Below, in pieces: positions 1 to 8,297 of a DNA stretch of 64,000 nucleotides. Below the pieces are notes generated by a model. It made no database searches, had not been told where the DNA came from, and saw nothing but the letters and a program-made list of their open reading frames with translations. Every line of letters starts with the position of its first letter. Within the stretch, counting starts at the first letter, position 1. Location of the stretch: assembly GCA_964631725.1 (NCBI GenBank), contig CAZVYX010000003.1:62001-126000 (forward strand), written 5' to 3'. This DNA is from GCA-2731375 sp964631725. GTDB lineage: Bacteria > Pseudomonadota > Alphaproteobacteria > GCA-2731375. Made by a program: the position numbers and the translations under genes.

Positions 1-1979
1 AGATTATGGCCGATCAGATGGTTGCGTTCCTCATCGCCGGTGTCGACAGTGACGTGATCGCCCTCGTAAACCGAGGCCAGAATATCGGCGATATTCTTCT
101 TCACGGATTCCGGGGTGATGCCGTTGGCTTCGTTGTAGGCCATCTGCTTCTGACGCCGCCTCTCGGTCTCTTCCAAGGCCTGGTTGAGACTTTGCGTGCG
201 CTTGTCCGCATACAGGATCACCCGGCCATCCACATTGCGCGCCGCCCGTCCGATGGTCTGCACCAATGAAGTGGTGGAGCGCAAAAAGCCTTCCTTGTCC
301 GCATCCAGGATCGCCACCAGGGCGCATTCGGGAATATCCAGCCCCTCGCGCAACAGGTTGATGCCGACAAGAATATCGAACACGCCCAGACGCAGATCGC
401 GGATAATTTCGATCCGCTCCAGCGTATCGATGTCGGAATGCATATAGCGCACCTTCAGGCCCGCCTCGTGCATATACTCGGTCAGATCCTCGGCCATGCG
501 CTTGGTCAGGGTGGTGACCAGAACCCGGCCCCCGGCGCCGGTCACATCCCGGCATTCGGCGATCAGGTCGTCGACCTGATGCTCCACGGGGCGGATAATG
601 CAGGTTGGATCGATCAAGCCCGTGGGGCGGATCACCTGCTCGGTAAAGACGCCGTCCGTGCGCTCCAACTCCCACTTGCCCGGCGTGGCGGAGATGAACA
701 TGCTTTGCGGCCGCATCACCTCCCATTCGGAAAACTTCAGCGGCCGGTTATCAACGCAGGACGGCAGCCGGAAACCGAACTCCGACAGGGTCCATTTGCG
801 CCGGTAGTCGCCCCGGAACATACCGCCCAGTTGCGGCACCGTGACGTGGCTTTCATCAAGGACGATCAGGGCATCTTCGGGCAGGTATTCAAACAGCGTC
901 GGCGGCGGCTCGCCGGGATTGCGCCCGGTCAGATAGCGGGAATAGTTCTCGATACCGGGGCAGAATCCAGCGGCATCCATCATCTCCAGATCCAGCATGA
1001 TGCGCTGTTCCAGACGCTCGGCCTCCAACAACATGCCGTTCTTGCGCAGCAGTTCCAGTTGTTCCACCAACTCCGCCTTGATGCCCTTCATGGCCTGCTG
1101 CAAGGTCGGGCGGGGCGTCACGTAATGGCTGTTGGCGTAGACGCGAACCTTTTTGAAAGTATCGGCGCGCTGTCCGGTCAGGGGATCGAACTCAACAATC
1201 TCCTCCAACTCATCACCGAACAGAACAAAGCGCCAGGCCTGATCCTCCAAATGCGCCGGCCACAACTCAACCACATCGCCCCGCACCCGGAAGGTGCCCC
1301 GGCCGAAGAAATTGTCGTTGCGGCGGTACTGCAAATCGACGAAGCCCTTTAAAAGCGCATTGCGGTCAACCGTCGCGCCCACTTTGAGATCCATGGTCAT
1401 CTTGGAATAAGTCTCGACCGAGCCGATACCGTAGATGCAGGAGACCGAGGCCACGATGATCACATCATCCCGTTCCAGCAGGGAACGGGTGGCGGCATGG
1501 CGCATGCGGTCGATCTGTTGGTTGATATGCGCCTCCTTCTCGATATAGGTATCGGTGCGCGGCACATAGGCCTCGGGCTGATAGTAGTCATAGTAGGAAA
1601 CGAAATACTCCACCGCGTTGTTGGGAAAAAAGCCCTTCATCTCGCCATAAAGCTGCGCCGCCAGGGTTTTGTTGGGCGCCAACACCAGGGTCGGCCGCTG
1701 GGTTCGTTGAATAACCTGCGCCACGGTATAGGTCTTGCCCGACCCCGTTACCCCCAATAGTACCTGATTCTGTTCCCCCGCCTCCACGCCGGCAACCAGT
1801 TCGGTGATGGCCTGGGGCTGATCGCCAGCGGGTTCGTATTCCGACACCAGCTCGAACGCCCGCCCGCCCTCGCCCTTCTCGGGCCGGGCAATGGGCGCCG
1901 GCACCCAGGTCGCCTGTTCCGCCTCGGCCAGGGACTGTTCGAAGCTGCCCCGGATCTGTTTCATGGATGTGTGTGCCAT
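1..1979 (-). CDS. uvrB: Excinuclease ABC subunit B, 3' end outside window
   Basis: UvrB is the helicase-like damage-recognition subunit of the UvrABC nucleotide excision repair nuclease. The N-terminus begins at ATG 1979; a second in-frame ATG lies at 1964. The P-loop GVTGSGKT is at about residues 76-83, and the beta-hairpin region that clamps DNA reads YDYYQPEAYVPRTDTYIEKE. The last visible residues include the helicase-domain stretch YNEANGITPESVKKNIADIL. About 659 residues are present. The C-terminal UVR domain that contacts UvrC should lie just past position 1, so the gene is cut by the window edge and is not broken. It diverges from the dioxygenase gene at 2056, leaving about 76 bp for both promoters. 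Identity is very secure. Confidence 0.97.
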   Translation of the reverse strand, partial: MAHTSMKQIRGSFEQSLAEAEQATWVPAPIARPEKGEGGRAFELVSEYEPAGDQPQAITELVAGVEAGEQNQVLLGVTGSGKTYTVAQVIQRTQRPTLVLAPNKTLAAQLYGEMKGFFPNNAVEYFVSYYDYYQPEAYVPRTDTYIEKEAHINQQIDRMRHAATRSLLERDDVIIVASVSCIYGIGSVETYSKMTMDLKVGATVDRNALLKGFVDLQYRRNDNFFGRGTFRVRGDVVELWPAHLEDQAWRFVLFGDELEEIVEFDPLTGQRADTFKKVRVYANSHYVTPRPTLQQAMKGIKAELVEQLELLRKNGMLLEAERLEQRIMLDLEMMDAAGFCPGIENYSRYLTGRNPGEPPPTLFEYLPEDALIVLDESHVTVPQLGGMFRGDYRRKWTLSEFGFRLPSCVDNRPLKFSEWEVMRPQSMFISATPGKWELERTDGVFTEQVIRPTGLIDPTCIIRPVEHQVDDLIAECRDVTGAGGRVLVTTLTKRMAEDLTEYMHEAGLKVRYMHSDIDTLERIEIIRDLRLGVFDILVGINLLREGLDIPECALVAILDADKEGFLRSTTSLVQTIGRAARNVDGRVILYADKRTQSLNQALEETERRRQKQMAYNEANGITPESVKKNIADILASVYEGDHVTVDTGDEERNHLIGHN

Positions 1980-2055
1980 GGGATCAGTATAACCGATTTT
2001 GCCCGGTATCCAGCGGCCCTTTCGCAAACGTGATGCAGGCTTTAGGCTAGATGTC

Positions 2056-3024
2056 ATGAACGCGATGCTGGACCATGATATTGACGCGCCCCAGGCCTGG
2101 ACCGGGGCGGACCTGCCCGATGACGCCGGCCTGGTTCCGCTGGATGACGACTGCCTGAATGAGTTGCTGCAACTGGCGGCGCTGTTGGCGGCGAATCCCT
2201 TGCCTGTGCTCTCCCTGCACCCCGATGATTTCGAACTGCCGGCCTGCCGGGCAATGATGTCGGCTGTCAGCCATCAACTGGACCATGGCTACGGCTTCGT
2301 CATTGTCGACGGTCTGCCCCTGGACCGGCTCGAGGCGGACATCGCCGACAAGCTGTATTGGCTGTTGGCCGCCATGGTGGCGCGCCCGGTGGCGCAAAGC
2401 TGGGACGGCAAGATGCTCTACGATGTGCGCGATAGCGGTAAGCCGGTGGGCAACGGCGTTCGTCCGGACATCACCAACATCGGGCAGAACCTGCACACCG
2501 ACAACAGCTACAACCTCTGCCCGCCGGACTATGTGGCCCTGTTCTGCCGCCAGACCGCCATGCAGGGCGGGGTCAGCCAGGTGGTCAGTTTTCACGCCGC
2601 CCACAACCGCATGCGGGCCGAGGCGCCGGAGCTGCTGGCGCGGCTGTATCGGGATTTCACCTTTGACAGGCAACGCGAGCACGCCCCCGGTGACCCGATG
2701 ACCCTGGACCATCCCATGTTCGCCTGGAATGGGCAGCGTCTATTGGGCCGGTTGTCAAAGCGCCAGGTGGAATGCGGCTATGCCCTGGCCGGGGCGGAGA
2801 TGGACAACATTACCGCCGCCGCGCTGGAAACGTTCGAGGCCATCATGATGGCGCCGGGCATGCGCAAGGAGTTCCACTTTCAACCGGGCCAAATCCAGAT
2901 CGTCAACAACCTGACCTGCGGTCACGCCCGCACGGCCTTCACCGACTGGCCCGAGCCCGAGCGCCGCCGTCATTTGATCCGCCTGTGGCTGCGCCACCGG
3001 GGCCGGGCTTTCTACAACGGTTAG
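2056..3024 (+). CDS. TauD/TfdA-family Fe(II)/2-oxoglutarate dioxygenase
   Basis: Predicted non-heme iron, 2-oxoglutarate-dependent oxygenase of 322 residues; the substrate is unknown. The facial triad is visible as LHTDNSY (His and Asp near residues 147 and 149) and a distal His in CGHARTAF near residue 290, followed by an Arg in IRLWLRHRGR that usually binds the 2-oxoglutarate carboxylate. The frame is open upstream to a TTG at 1999, but that start would overlap the uvrB promoter; ATG 2056 fits family N-termini better, although its ribosome binding site is weak. The stop overlaps the stop of the convergent membrane-protein gene by 4 bp. It is only distantly similar to the second TauD-like protein at 26477. 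Confidence 0.88.
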   Translation: MNAMLDHDIDAPQAWTGADLPDDAGLVPLDDDCLNELLQLAALLAANPLPVLSLHPDDFELPACRAMMSAVSHQLDHGYGFVIVDGLPLDRLEADIADKLYWLLAAMVARPVAQSWDGKMLYDVRDSGKPVGNGVRPDITNIGQNLHTDNSYNLCPPDYVALFCRQTAMQGGVSQVVSFHAAHNRMRAEAPELLARLYRDFTFDRQREHAPGDPMTLDHPMFAWNGQRLLGRLSKRQVECGYALAGAEMDNITAAALETFEAIMMAPGMRKEFHFQPGQIQIVNNLTCGHARTAFTDWPEPERRRHLIRLWLRHRGRAFYNG

Positions 3025-3812
3025 ATTTTTCGCCGGCTGGAATGCAGGTGCCAAACCGCAAGGCAGCCTGAATAGCTGAGCGAAGCCGCCAGACCCAGGG
3101 ACAGGCCCACGGGCGAACCTAGGCGCGCGGTCGCCAAATGCGCCACCAACAGGGCCAGGCCGAAGCCGCCGATGGGCACCACCGCGCGGGATAAGGTCGC
3201 CGCCGTGGCGGGGCCGCCAAGACGTTTCAACAGAACGATCGTGGTGGAGATAAAAACGATTGGCGTAATCGCCAGAATGCCGGAATATTTCGGCCCCAGC
3301 GCCTCGCTGGTCATGGCGACAATGACGGTCAGGGACCCGACCAACAGCGCGCGCAGGGGCAAATCAAACCAACGCCGGGGCGCCGGGGCGGCTGTCCCCG
3401 TCCGGACCCAAAAGCGCAGGATGGCAAGCGCGATGACGAGCGCTGCCACGTTGAGCAGACTCGCATATAGCGCCGACCAGGCGATTTGGTGGATCAACGC
3501 CGTCGCGGCCATCCAGGTCAGTATGGCCAGCATGACCGTCCCCGCCAATCCCACGCGCGTCGCGGCAAGCGCGGCGGCAACCAGAAAACAGATAGTCGAA
3601 ACATTCGTCGCCAGACTGCTGAGCAGGCCATGTGAGATGAATTGGGCCGGCGCGTCGATCGCCATGACCACATAGATCGGCCCGATCGAGACAGGCAGCG
3701 AGGTGATCAGGGCGCCCCAAAAGGGCCCCGACCGTTCCGCCGCCATGGTTGCCGCAACAACGACGGAGGCCGCCAGGCCGGCTTTCAACAGCAGAAGAAG
3801 GAGATCGAGCAT
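3021..3812 (-). CDS. Multi-pass inner-membrane protein of unknown function
   Basis: A 263-residue, very hydrophobic protein with about eight predicted membrane helices and a basic C-terminal tail (HLHSSRRKI). The two halves look like an internal duplication: each contains a helix with the pattern small-G-x-L-x-x-x-x-P, seen as FWGALITSLPVSIGP in the first half and YSGILAITPIVFIST in the second. That pattern resembles the short GlpM/DUF3147 family, so a fused pair of such units is possible, but this is inference. It lies 53 bp after the EEP-fold gene on the same strand and may be the last gene of the mutase operon. No transport substrate can be inferred. Confidence 0.75.
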   Translation of the reverse strand: MLDLLLLLLKAGLAASVVVAATMAAERSGPFWGALITSLPVSIGPIYVVMAIDAPAQFISHGLLSSLATNVSTICFLVAAALAATRVGLAGTVMLAILTWMAATALIHQIAWSALYASLLNVAALVIALAILRFWVRTGTAAPAPRRWFDLPLRALLVGSLTVIVAMTSEALGPKYSGILAITPIVFISTTIVLLKRLGGPATAATLSRAVVPIGGFGLALLVAHLATARLGSPVGLSLGLAASLSYSGCLAVWHLHSSRRKI

Positions 3813-3865
3813 GCCTGCCAGTCTTTAGTCAACGCACACCGTCGCCACCACCTGGAATAAGTCGA

Positions 3866-4855
3866 TCATCCTGGCAGCATGAATTCGGCGACGATGGGCG
3901 CGTGGTAGGAGGAAGGGGAGTGCGCGACGTTGGCGTAACCCTCCATTTCATCGCCCAGGGTCTCGTTGTGGCTTTCGAAGCTGCGGAAATAGCCGGCCAG
4001 GCGGCGCGAGGCCAGGACATGGTCCAACATCTGTCGCTTGCCATGATGGATCACCGAATAGCGGCGGTCTTCGGACAGGGAACGCTCCAAAGGCACCAGG
4101 CTGTGCCCGGCCAGATCACCGCTGCCGGTATCTTCCTCGGCGCCGATCAGAATACGCAGCGGCATTTCGTCCAGGCCGGCATTGAAATCGCCGGTGACGC
4201 AAACCAGGGCCTCGTCGTCACGCTCGAAACAGTTCTCGATCGCCAGGCGCGTCTCCAGTGCCTGGCCGCTGCGTTTCATGGCCGCGAGATAGTAGCCCTC
4301 GGCCCAGCCCGATACGGTTTTCCAGACAAACGGCTCGGATTTCTGGCCCGGAATAAATGCCGCCAACGGCGCCCGGTAGTGCACATTGAAAAGCTCCAGC
4401 ACCCGGCCATCGCCGGCATCCAGGCGGGCCTGCAGGATAGGCCGGTCCCAACCGACGGGCTGCGCCTGGCTGGGCGGCGGCACGGCCGTCGCGGCGCGAA
4501 AACGCGGCGCCTCCACAAGGTCATTGCGGTACTGCGCGGTGTCCAGCACGCCGAGGCGGGAGAGGATAACGAGATTATGGACGTCCATGGGGCCAGGGTG
4601 GACACCCTCGGTGACGACGCGATCGAATTGTTGATAGGGCGTGCCCTCCAGCAGGGCATCCAGGGCGCTCAGCCGGCGCGGCGCATGTCCGGCGGTATCC
4701 TGGCCATTGACTTCCTGCAGGCACAGCACATCGGCGCGCAGCCGTTCGATCTGCGGCCGTAGAATGGCGATCCGCGCCGCCAGCTCGGGAACCTGCCCCG
4801 GTTTGTCATCCAGGTTTTCCAGGTTGAAACTGGCGATGCGCAGACATTCGGTCAT
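3866..4855 (-). CDS. Endonuclease/exonuclease/phosphatase (EEP) fold hydrolase
   Basis: A 329-residue metal-dependent phosphodiesterase-fold protein. Family motifs in order are the N-terminal Asn (SFNLENL, N11), the metal-binding Glu (LCLQEVNG, E48), and GDFNAG near residue 220, where Asp and Asn bind the phosphate. The terminal motif reads SYHAP, where most family members have SDH: the His is kept but the Asp that polarises it is replaced by Tyr. No signal peptide is seen, so it probably acts in the cytoplasm. Its ATG overlaps the TGA of the B12-subunit gene (ATGA at 4852-4855), so the two are translationally coupled. Substrate unknown; DNA, nucleotide or phosphoester all remain possible. 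Confidence 0.85.
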   Translation of the reverse strand: MTECLRIASFNLENLDDKPGQVPELAARIAILRPQIERLRADVLCLQEVNGQDTAGHAPRRLSALDALLEGTPYQQFDRVVTEGVHPGPMDVHNLVILSRLGVLDTAQYRNDLVEAPRFRAATAVPPPSQAQPVGWDRPILQARLDAGDGRVLELFNVHYRAPLAAFIPGQKSEPFVWKTVSGWAEGYYLAAMKRSGQALETRLAIENCFERDDEALVCVTGDFNAGLDEMPLRILIGAEEDTGSGDLAGHSLVPLERSLSEDRRYSVIHHGKRQMLDHVLASRRLAGYFRSFESHNETLGDEMEGYANVAHSPSSYHAPIVAEFMLPG

Positions 4856-5244
4856 GAGGATAACTGCTGCCGGATGAATTCAACGGAATCTTCCGAGGCC
4901 GAGCCGGGACCGAACACCCGGGCCACACCCCATTCCTTCAAGATCGCCTGGTCCTTGCCGCTGATCACGCCGCCGCCAATCACCAGGATATCCCCCAGGC
5001 CATGCTGTTTCAGGCTTTTGAACAAGTCCTCGAAGACCGCCATATGGCCGTGGGAAGACGAGGATATGCCGATCACATCGACGTCTTCCTCAATCGCCAT
5101 GGCGGCCACTTCATCGGCCAGCAGAAAGGTCGTGAAAATCACTTCAAACCCGGCATCGCGGAATTTGCGCGCGATATAGCGGACGCCACGGTCATGGCCG
5201 TCATGGGTGGGTTTGGCGAGCAATACGCGAACAACGTCGGTCAT
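4852..5244 (-). CDS. Cobalamin-binding subunit of a methylmalonyl-CoA-mutase-type enzyme
   Basis: A 130-residue stand-alone B12-binding (Rossmann-like) domain. The base-off/His-on signature is intact: K11 and then DGHDRG at residues 15-20, in which His17 should replace dimethylbenzimidazole as lower axial ligand of cobalt. Later family elements are also present: the Ser-rich loop GISSSSHGH and the glycine loop VIGGGVISGKD, followed by VFGPGS. A GTG precedes the chosen ATG by one codon; AGGAATTT upstream serves as ribosome binding site. It sits 9 bp after the large subunit gene, so the two chains should form one holoenzyme, as in 2-hydroxyisobutyryl-CoA or isobutyryl-CoA mutases. The partner large subunit is strongly atypical. 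Confidence 0.92.
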   Translation of the reverse strand: MTDVVRVLLAKPTHDGHDRGVRYIARKFRDAGFEVIFTTFLLADEVAAMAIEEDVDVIGISSSSHGHMAVFEDLFKSLKQHGLGDILVIGGGVISGKDQAILKEWGVARVFGPGSASEDSVEFIRQQLSS

Positions 5245-5253
5245 CACAAATTC

Positions 5254-6987
5254 CTATGGGCCGTAATTATAGGGCGCATCCCAGCCGAGCCCGTTCTTCA
5301 TCACGGCCATCATTTCGCCCGTGGTGGCATCCGCCTGGGCCGCTTCGATGGCGGTGGTCATCAGCCGGCCGGGGTTGATGTCGGCCATGCTGGCGGCGGC
5401 GAAATCCGTCACCGCCTGGGAGAATGCGGCCATCGCGGCATCATATCGGGCACCGTCGCGCGCCGACCGCAAAGCCTTGACCCGCTCAATGGCGGTCCGT
5501 TCCACATCCTCGTCGACGGTGAACAGCTCCGGCTCCTCCGCGTCATCGGTCTTGTAGCAGTTGACGCCGACCACGCCGCGCCGTCCGGCGGTGACATCAT
5601 CACGCCAGCGTTCGGCATTCTCCTCGATCTCGGCGCGGATCCAGCCCTGGCGCTGGGCCGCGATGTAGCCACCCATGTCCTCGATTTGATCCACCAGTTC
5701 CAATGCCGCCTTGGCCATTTGGTCAGTTAGATTTTCCACGAAATACGACCCCGCCAGGGGATCGGCCACGGCGGTGATATTGGTTTCCTCCTGAATGACC
5801 TGCTGGATGCGCAGGGTCAGGGTAGCAGATTCCTCCGTCGGGATGGCCAGGGCCTCGTCATAGGCCGCGACCTCCATGGCCTGCACGCCGGAAAGCGCGG
5901 CGCCGAAGGCATGCAGTGTGGTGCGCACCAGGTTCACCAGGGGCTGTTCCGCCGTCAGCATGGCGCCGGAAGTATGGGTGTGGATGCGTACATGCATGGC
6001 GCGGGGATCGGTAACGCCAAAGCGTTCCTTCATGGTGGTGGCCCAGATCTGGCGCAGGGCGCGTATCTTTACGACCTCCTCGAAGAAATCATTGCCCTGG
6101 GCGATCTGGAAGCCGAAGCGCGACAGCGCCGCCGTCGGGTCCACGCCCGCCTCGACGCAGGAGCGCACCAACTCGATGCCATAGGCCAACAACATGCCGG
6201 CCTCCTGCACTGCATTACCGCCGGACTCCTCGAGGTCATAGCCGACGAAATTGGTGGTGTTCCAACTGGGCATATGTTCGGCACAATAGCCGATCAGCGC
6301 CACCGCCAGCTTGTGCCCCTGTTCAGGGGGAAAGGCGGACATGCCGCAAAAAGCGCTCTGGTGATAGTAGTTCATGGTGTTGCCGCGCAGATCCCTGGCC
6401 GCGACACCGCGGCGCTGGCCATAGGCGATGTACTGCGCCAGGGCGGGGATCACCTGATAGTCGGTGATATGGACCACGTTCATTTTGGCCAGATCCATGC
6501 CGTCGAACAGGCGCGCCATATCGGCCACGGAATAGACCGCCATGCCGCATTGGCCGATGCGGCCACGGGCGGCGGGATCATCGGGGTCGAGGCCCTCGTG
6601 GGAGACCAGATCGTAGAGCAGATTGTAGAATGATTGGCCGAAATAGCCGGTCATGCCTTGTCCGCTCAAGGCATCCATGCGGGCGCGGGTATCCTCGGGC
6701 AGACCATAGCCGATGACCGGTTGATTGGCCCAATGCATCAATTGGTATTGCGCCGCCAGATTGCCACGGGTGTAGGGATATTCCCCCGGCGCGCCAATCT
6801 TGCCGAATTCAATATCCTGCACATCGGACGGGAAATAGGCGTTTTTCAACGGCAGGCCGGACATTGTTTTCGGCCCCCGGGCCCGGCCGGGCGCCGCGTC
6901 GCCGAACCGATCGACGATCTTGCCGTATTTCGCCTTCCACTGTTGCTCAAGCTGCGCCGCCTCGGCCAGCGTCTTGCTGTCAAACAT
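5254..6987 (-). CDS. Divergent B12-dependent acyl-CoA-mutase-like large subunit
   Basis: A 577-residue TIM-barrel subunit homologous along its whole length to methylmalonyl-CoA, isobutyryl-CoA and 2-hydroxyisobutyryl-CoA mutases (GEYPYTRG at 68-75; FFEEVVKIRALRQIW at 301-315; DPLAGSYFVENLT at 409-421). Several near-invariant positions differ. The loop that contacts CoA (R-P-W-T-x-R-Q in the family) reads MHWANQP at 84-90. The T-I-Q-N-D substrate motif reads NTMNYY at 203-208, so the Gln is Met205. The S-G-Y-H radical-shielding motif reads VGYD at 248-251, so the His is Asp. A radical rearrangement is inferred, but the substrate may not be a normal CoA ester. Start ATG 6987 has GAGGA upstream. 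It is co-transcribed with the B12 subunit. Confidence 0.85.
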   Translation of the reverse strand: MFDSKTLAEAAQLEQQWKAKYGKIVDRFGDAAPGRARGPKTMSGLPLKNAYFPSDVQDIEFGKIGAPGEYPYTRGNLAAQYQLMHWANQPVIGYGLPEDTRARMDALSGQGMTGYFGQSFYNLLYDLVSHEGLDPDDPAARGRIGQCGMAVYSVADMARLFDGMDLAKMNVVHITDYQVIPALAQYIAYGQRRGVAARDLRGNTMNYYHQSAFCGMSAFPPEQGHKLAVALIGYCAEHMPSWNTTNFVGYDLEESGGNAVQEAGMLLAYGIELVRSCVEAGVDPTAALSRFGFQIAQGNDFFEEVVKIRALRQIWATTMKERFGVTDPRAMHVRIHTHTSGAMLTAEQPLVNLVRTTLHAFGAALSGVQAMEVAAYDEALAIPTEESATLTLRIQQVIQEETNITAVADPLAGSYFVENLTDQMAKAALELVDQIEDMGGYIAAQRQGWIRAEIEENAERWRDDVTAGRRGVVGVNCYKTDDAEEPELFTVDEDVERTAIERVKALRSARDGARYDAAMAAFSQAVTDFAAASMADINPGRLMTTAIEAAQADATTGEMMAVMKNGLGWDAPYNYGP

Positions 6988-7095
6988 GCTGAAATGTCCT
7001 CAACTGCCTGCACCCGGCACGGACCGGTTGCCTATCCTTGGCGTCATTTTTCCATGAATGGCGGCAGTGCGGAAGAAGAATGATCCAGCGCGGCG

Positions 7096-7557
7096 CTACG
7101 GCCCGCAGGCGGCCACATACGCCTCCAGCCGGCGGCGCAGGTCATCATCGATGGGCAGCGGCCGGCCGTCTTCCAGGTTGGTCACGACCAGGGCGGAGCG
7201 GGCGACCAGACGCTGTTCGCCATTCACACGGCCAACAAAGCGGGCGCGTATGGACGAAGTGCCGATATGCTCCAGGTAAAGGGTAATCTCCAACGGTTCG
7301 CCCAGGCGGCAGGGTGCCTCGAATGTGCATTCGGTATGGGCCGTGGGCAGCCCCAACCGGCGCTCCAGGATAAAATCAGCGTATTTCAAATCCAACGCCT
7401 GGGTGAACCATTCCTCCACCACGGCCTGCAGCATCTCGAAATAGCGGGGAAAAAAGACATAGCCCGCCGGGTCCGTATGAGTGAAGCGCACGGGCAGTCC
7501 CAGGGTAAAAGGCGCCAGTCCCACCGCCGTTGTGTCATTGCCCATGGCTTCCTCCAT
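7096..7557 (-). CDS. 4-hydroxybenzoyl-CoA thioesterase-like hotdog protein
   Basis: A 153-residue single hotdog domain of the YbgC/4-HBT type, expected to hydrolyse acyl-CoA thioesters. The catalytic region reads FTHTDPAGYVFFPRYFEM, with Asp29 in the DPAG motif as the nucleophile or base seen in the Pseudomonas 4-HBT subgroup; length matches the family. ATG 7557 and ATG 7545 are both possible; GAGGA directly precedes the second. It lies 108 bp upstream of the mutase large-subunit gene on the same strand, so it may release the acid from the mutase product or belong to an adjacent unit. Its real substrate cannot be read from the sequence. Confidence 0.88.
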   Translation of the reverse strand: MEEAMGNDTTAVGLAPFTLGLPVRFTHTDPAGYVFFPRYFEMLQAVVEEWFTQALDLKYADFILERRLGLPTAHTECTFEAPCRLGEPLEITLYLEHIGTSSIRARFVGRVNGEQRLVARSALVVTNLEDGRPLPIDDDLRRRLEAYVAACGP

Positions 7558-7565
7558 TCCTATCC

Positions 7566-7584
7566 GTTGCCGCCGGCCGGCAAC
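7566..7584. promoter_or_regulatory. Interrupted palindrome between divergent genes
   Basis: The arms GTTGCCG and CGGCAAC flank a 5-bp GC centre. The element sits 9 bp upstream of the thioesterase start (minus strand) and 38 bp upstream of the yqgE-like start (plus strand). It could be a dyad operator serving both genes or a leader hairpin; no regulator gene is nearby to support either reading. Confidence 0.35.
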
Positions 7585-7622
7585 ATGGTGGGTTAATACC
7601 CTTCATATGATAGGCTGATCCA

Positions 7623-8285
7623 ATGACGCAACGGCGCGCACGCAGAAGATGGCTGGGCCGGCTGCCCGCATTTCTGGCGCTGGTGGGGATGCTGTCGTCC
7701 AGCGCCGCCGCTATAGAGCAAGCTGCACTGGACAAGGCACCCGGCCCGGCGGTATCCGGCAATTTGACGGGCTGGCTGCTGGTCGCGACGCCGCGCCTGC
7801 GCGACCCAAGGTTCGCCAGATCGGTGATCTTCCTGGCCCAGCACGACGACAAGGGCGCCATGGGCCTGATCGTGAACCGGCAGATCACGGTCGAACCGGC
7901 ATCGGATTTATTACAGCGCATAGTGGGCGAAAAGGGGCCCGACGACGGCGGCCGCGATGTGCGTATCCACTACGGCGGCCCGGTCGAGCCGAGATTTTGG
8001 CATATCCTCCACTCCTCCGACTACCGGGGCAAAGGCACCATGGTGGTGTCAAAGCAGGTGTCGATGACCCGTAACGAAGATATCCTGCGCGCTCTGGCCC
8101 GGGGCAAGGGGCCGGCCAAGGGTTTCCTGGCGGTCGGCTATGCCGGCTGGGGGCCGGGCCAGTTGGTGGGCGAAATCCGGCGCAAGTCCTGGATTACGGT
8201 GCCGCCCGACGACGGCATCGTGTTTGACGGCGAGATGCAGACCAAATGGCAGCGCGCCACGGACAAGCGCGGCGTCGATCTTTGA
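7623..8285 (+). CDS. YqgE/AlgH (UPF0301) family protein with an N-terminal signal peptide
   Basis: A 220-residue protein whose C-terminal 170 residues are a standard YqgE/AlgH domain: LTGWLLVATPRLRDPRF, KGAMGLIVNR, HYGGPVEP and AVGYAGWGPGQL are the family signatures. The function of the family is not well established. The odd feature is the first 30 residues: a twin block of Arg (RRARRRW), a hydrophobic segment (LPAFLALVGML) and SSSAAA before the domain, which looks like a Sec signal peptide with cleavage near A30. Family members are normally cytoplasmic and begin close to the LLxATP motif. No internal ATG precedes that motif, so the extension appears to be part of the protein. Convergent with the next gene, 12 bp apart. 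Confidence 0.93.
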   Translation: MTQRRARRRWLGRLPAFLALVGMLSSSAAAIEQAALDKAPGPAVSGNLTGWLLVATPRLRDPRFARSVIFLAQHDDKGAMGLIVNRQITVEPASDLLQRIVGEKGPDDGGRDVRIHYGGPVEPRFWHILHSSDYRGKGTMVVSKQVSMTRNEDILRALARGKGPAKGFLAVGYAGWGPGQLVGEIRRKSWITVPPDDGIVFDGEMQTKWQRATDKRGVDL

Positions 8286-8297
8286 CAGCCTGGCCGG

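Noticed and set aside
438..1352. Long plus-strand open frame across the uvrB region
   Set aside because: It lies opposite the conserved UvrB sequence and has the His/Gln/Leu-rich composition typical of the antisense of a GC-rich gene.
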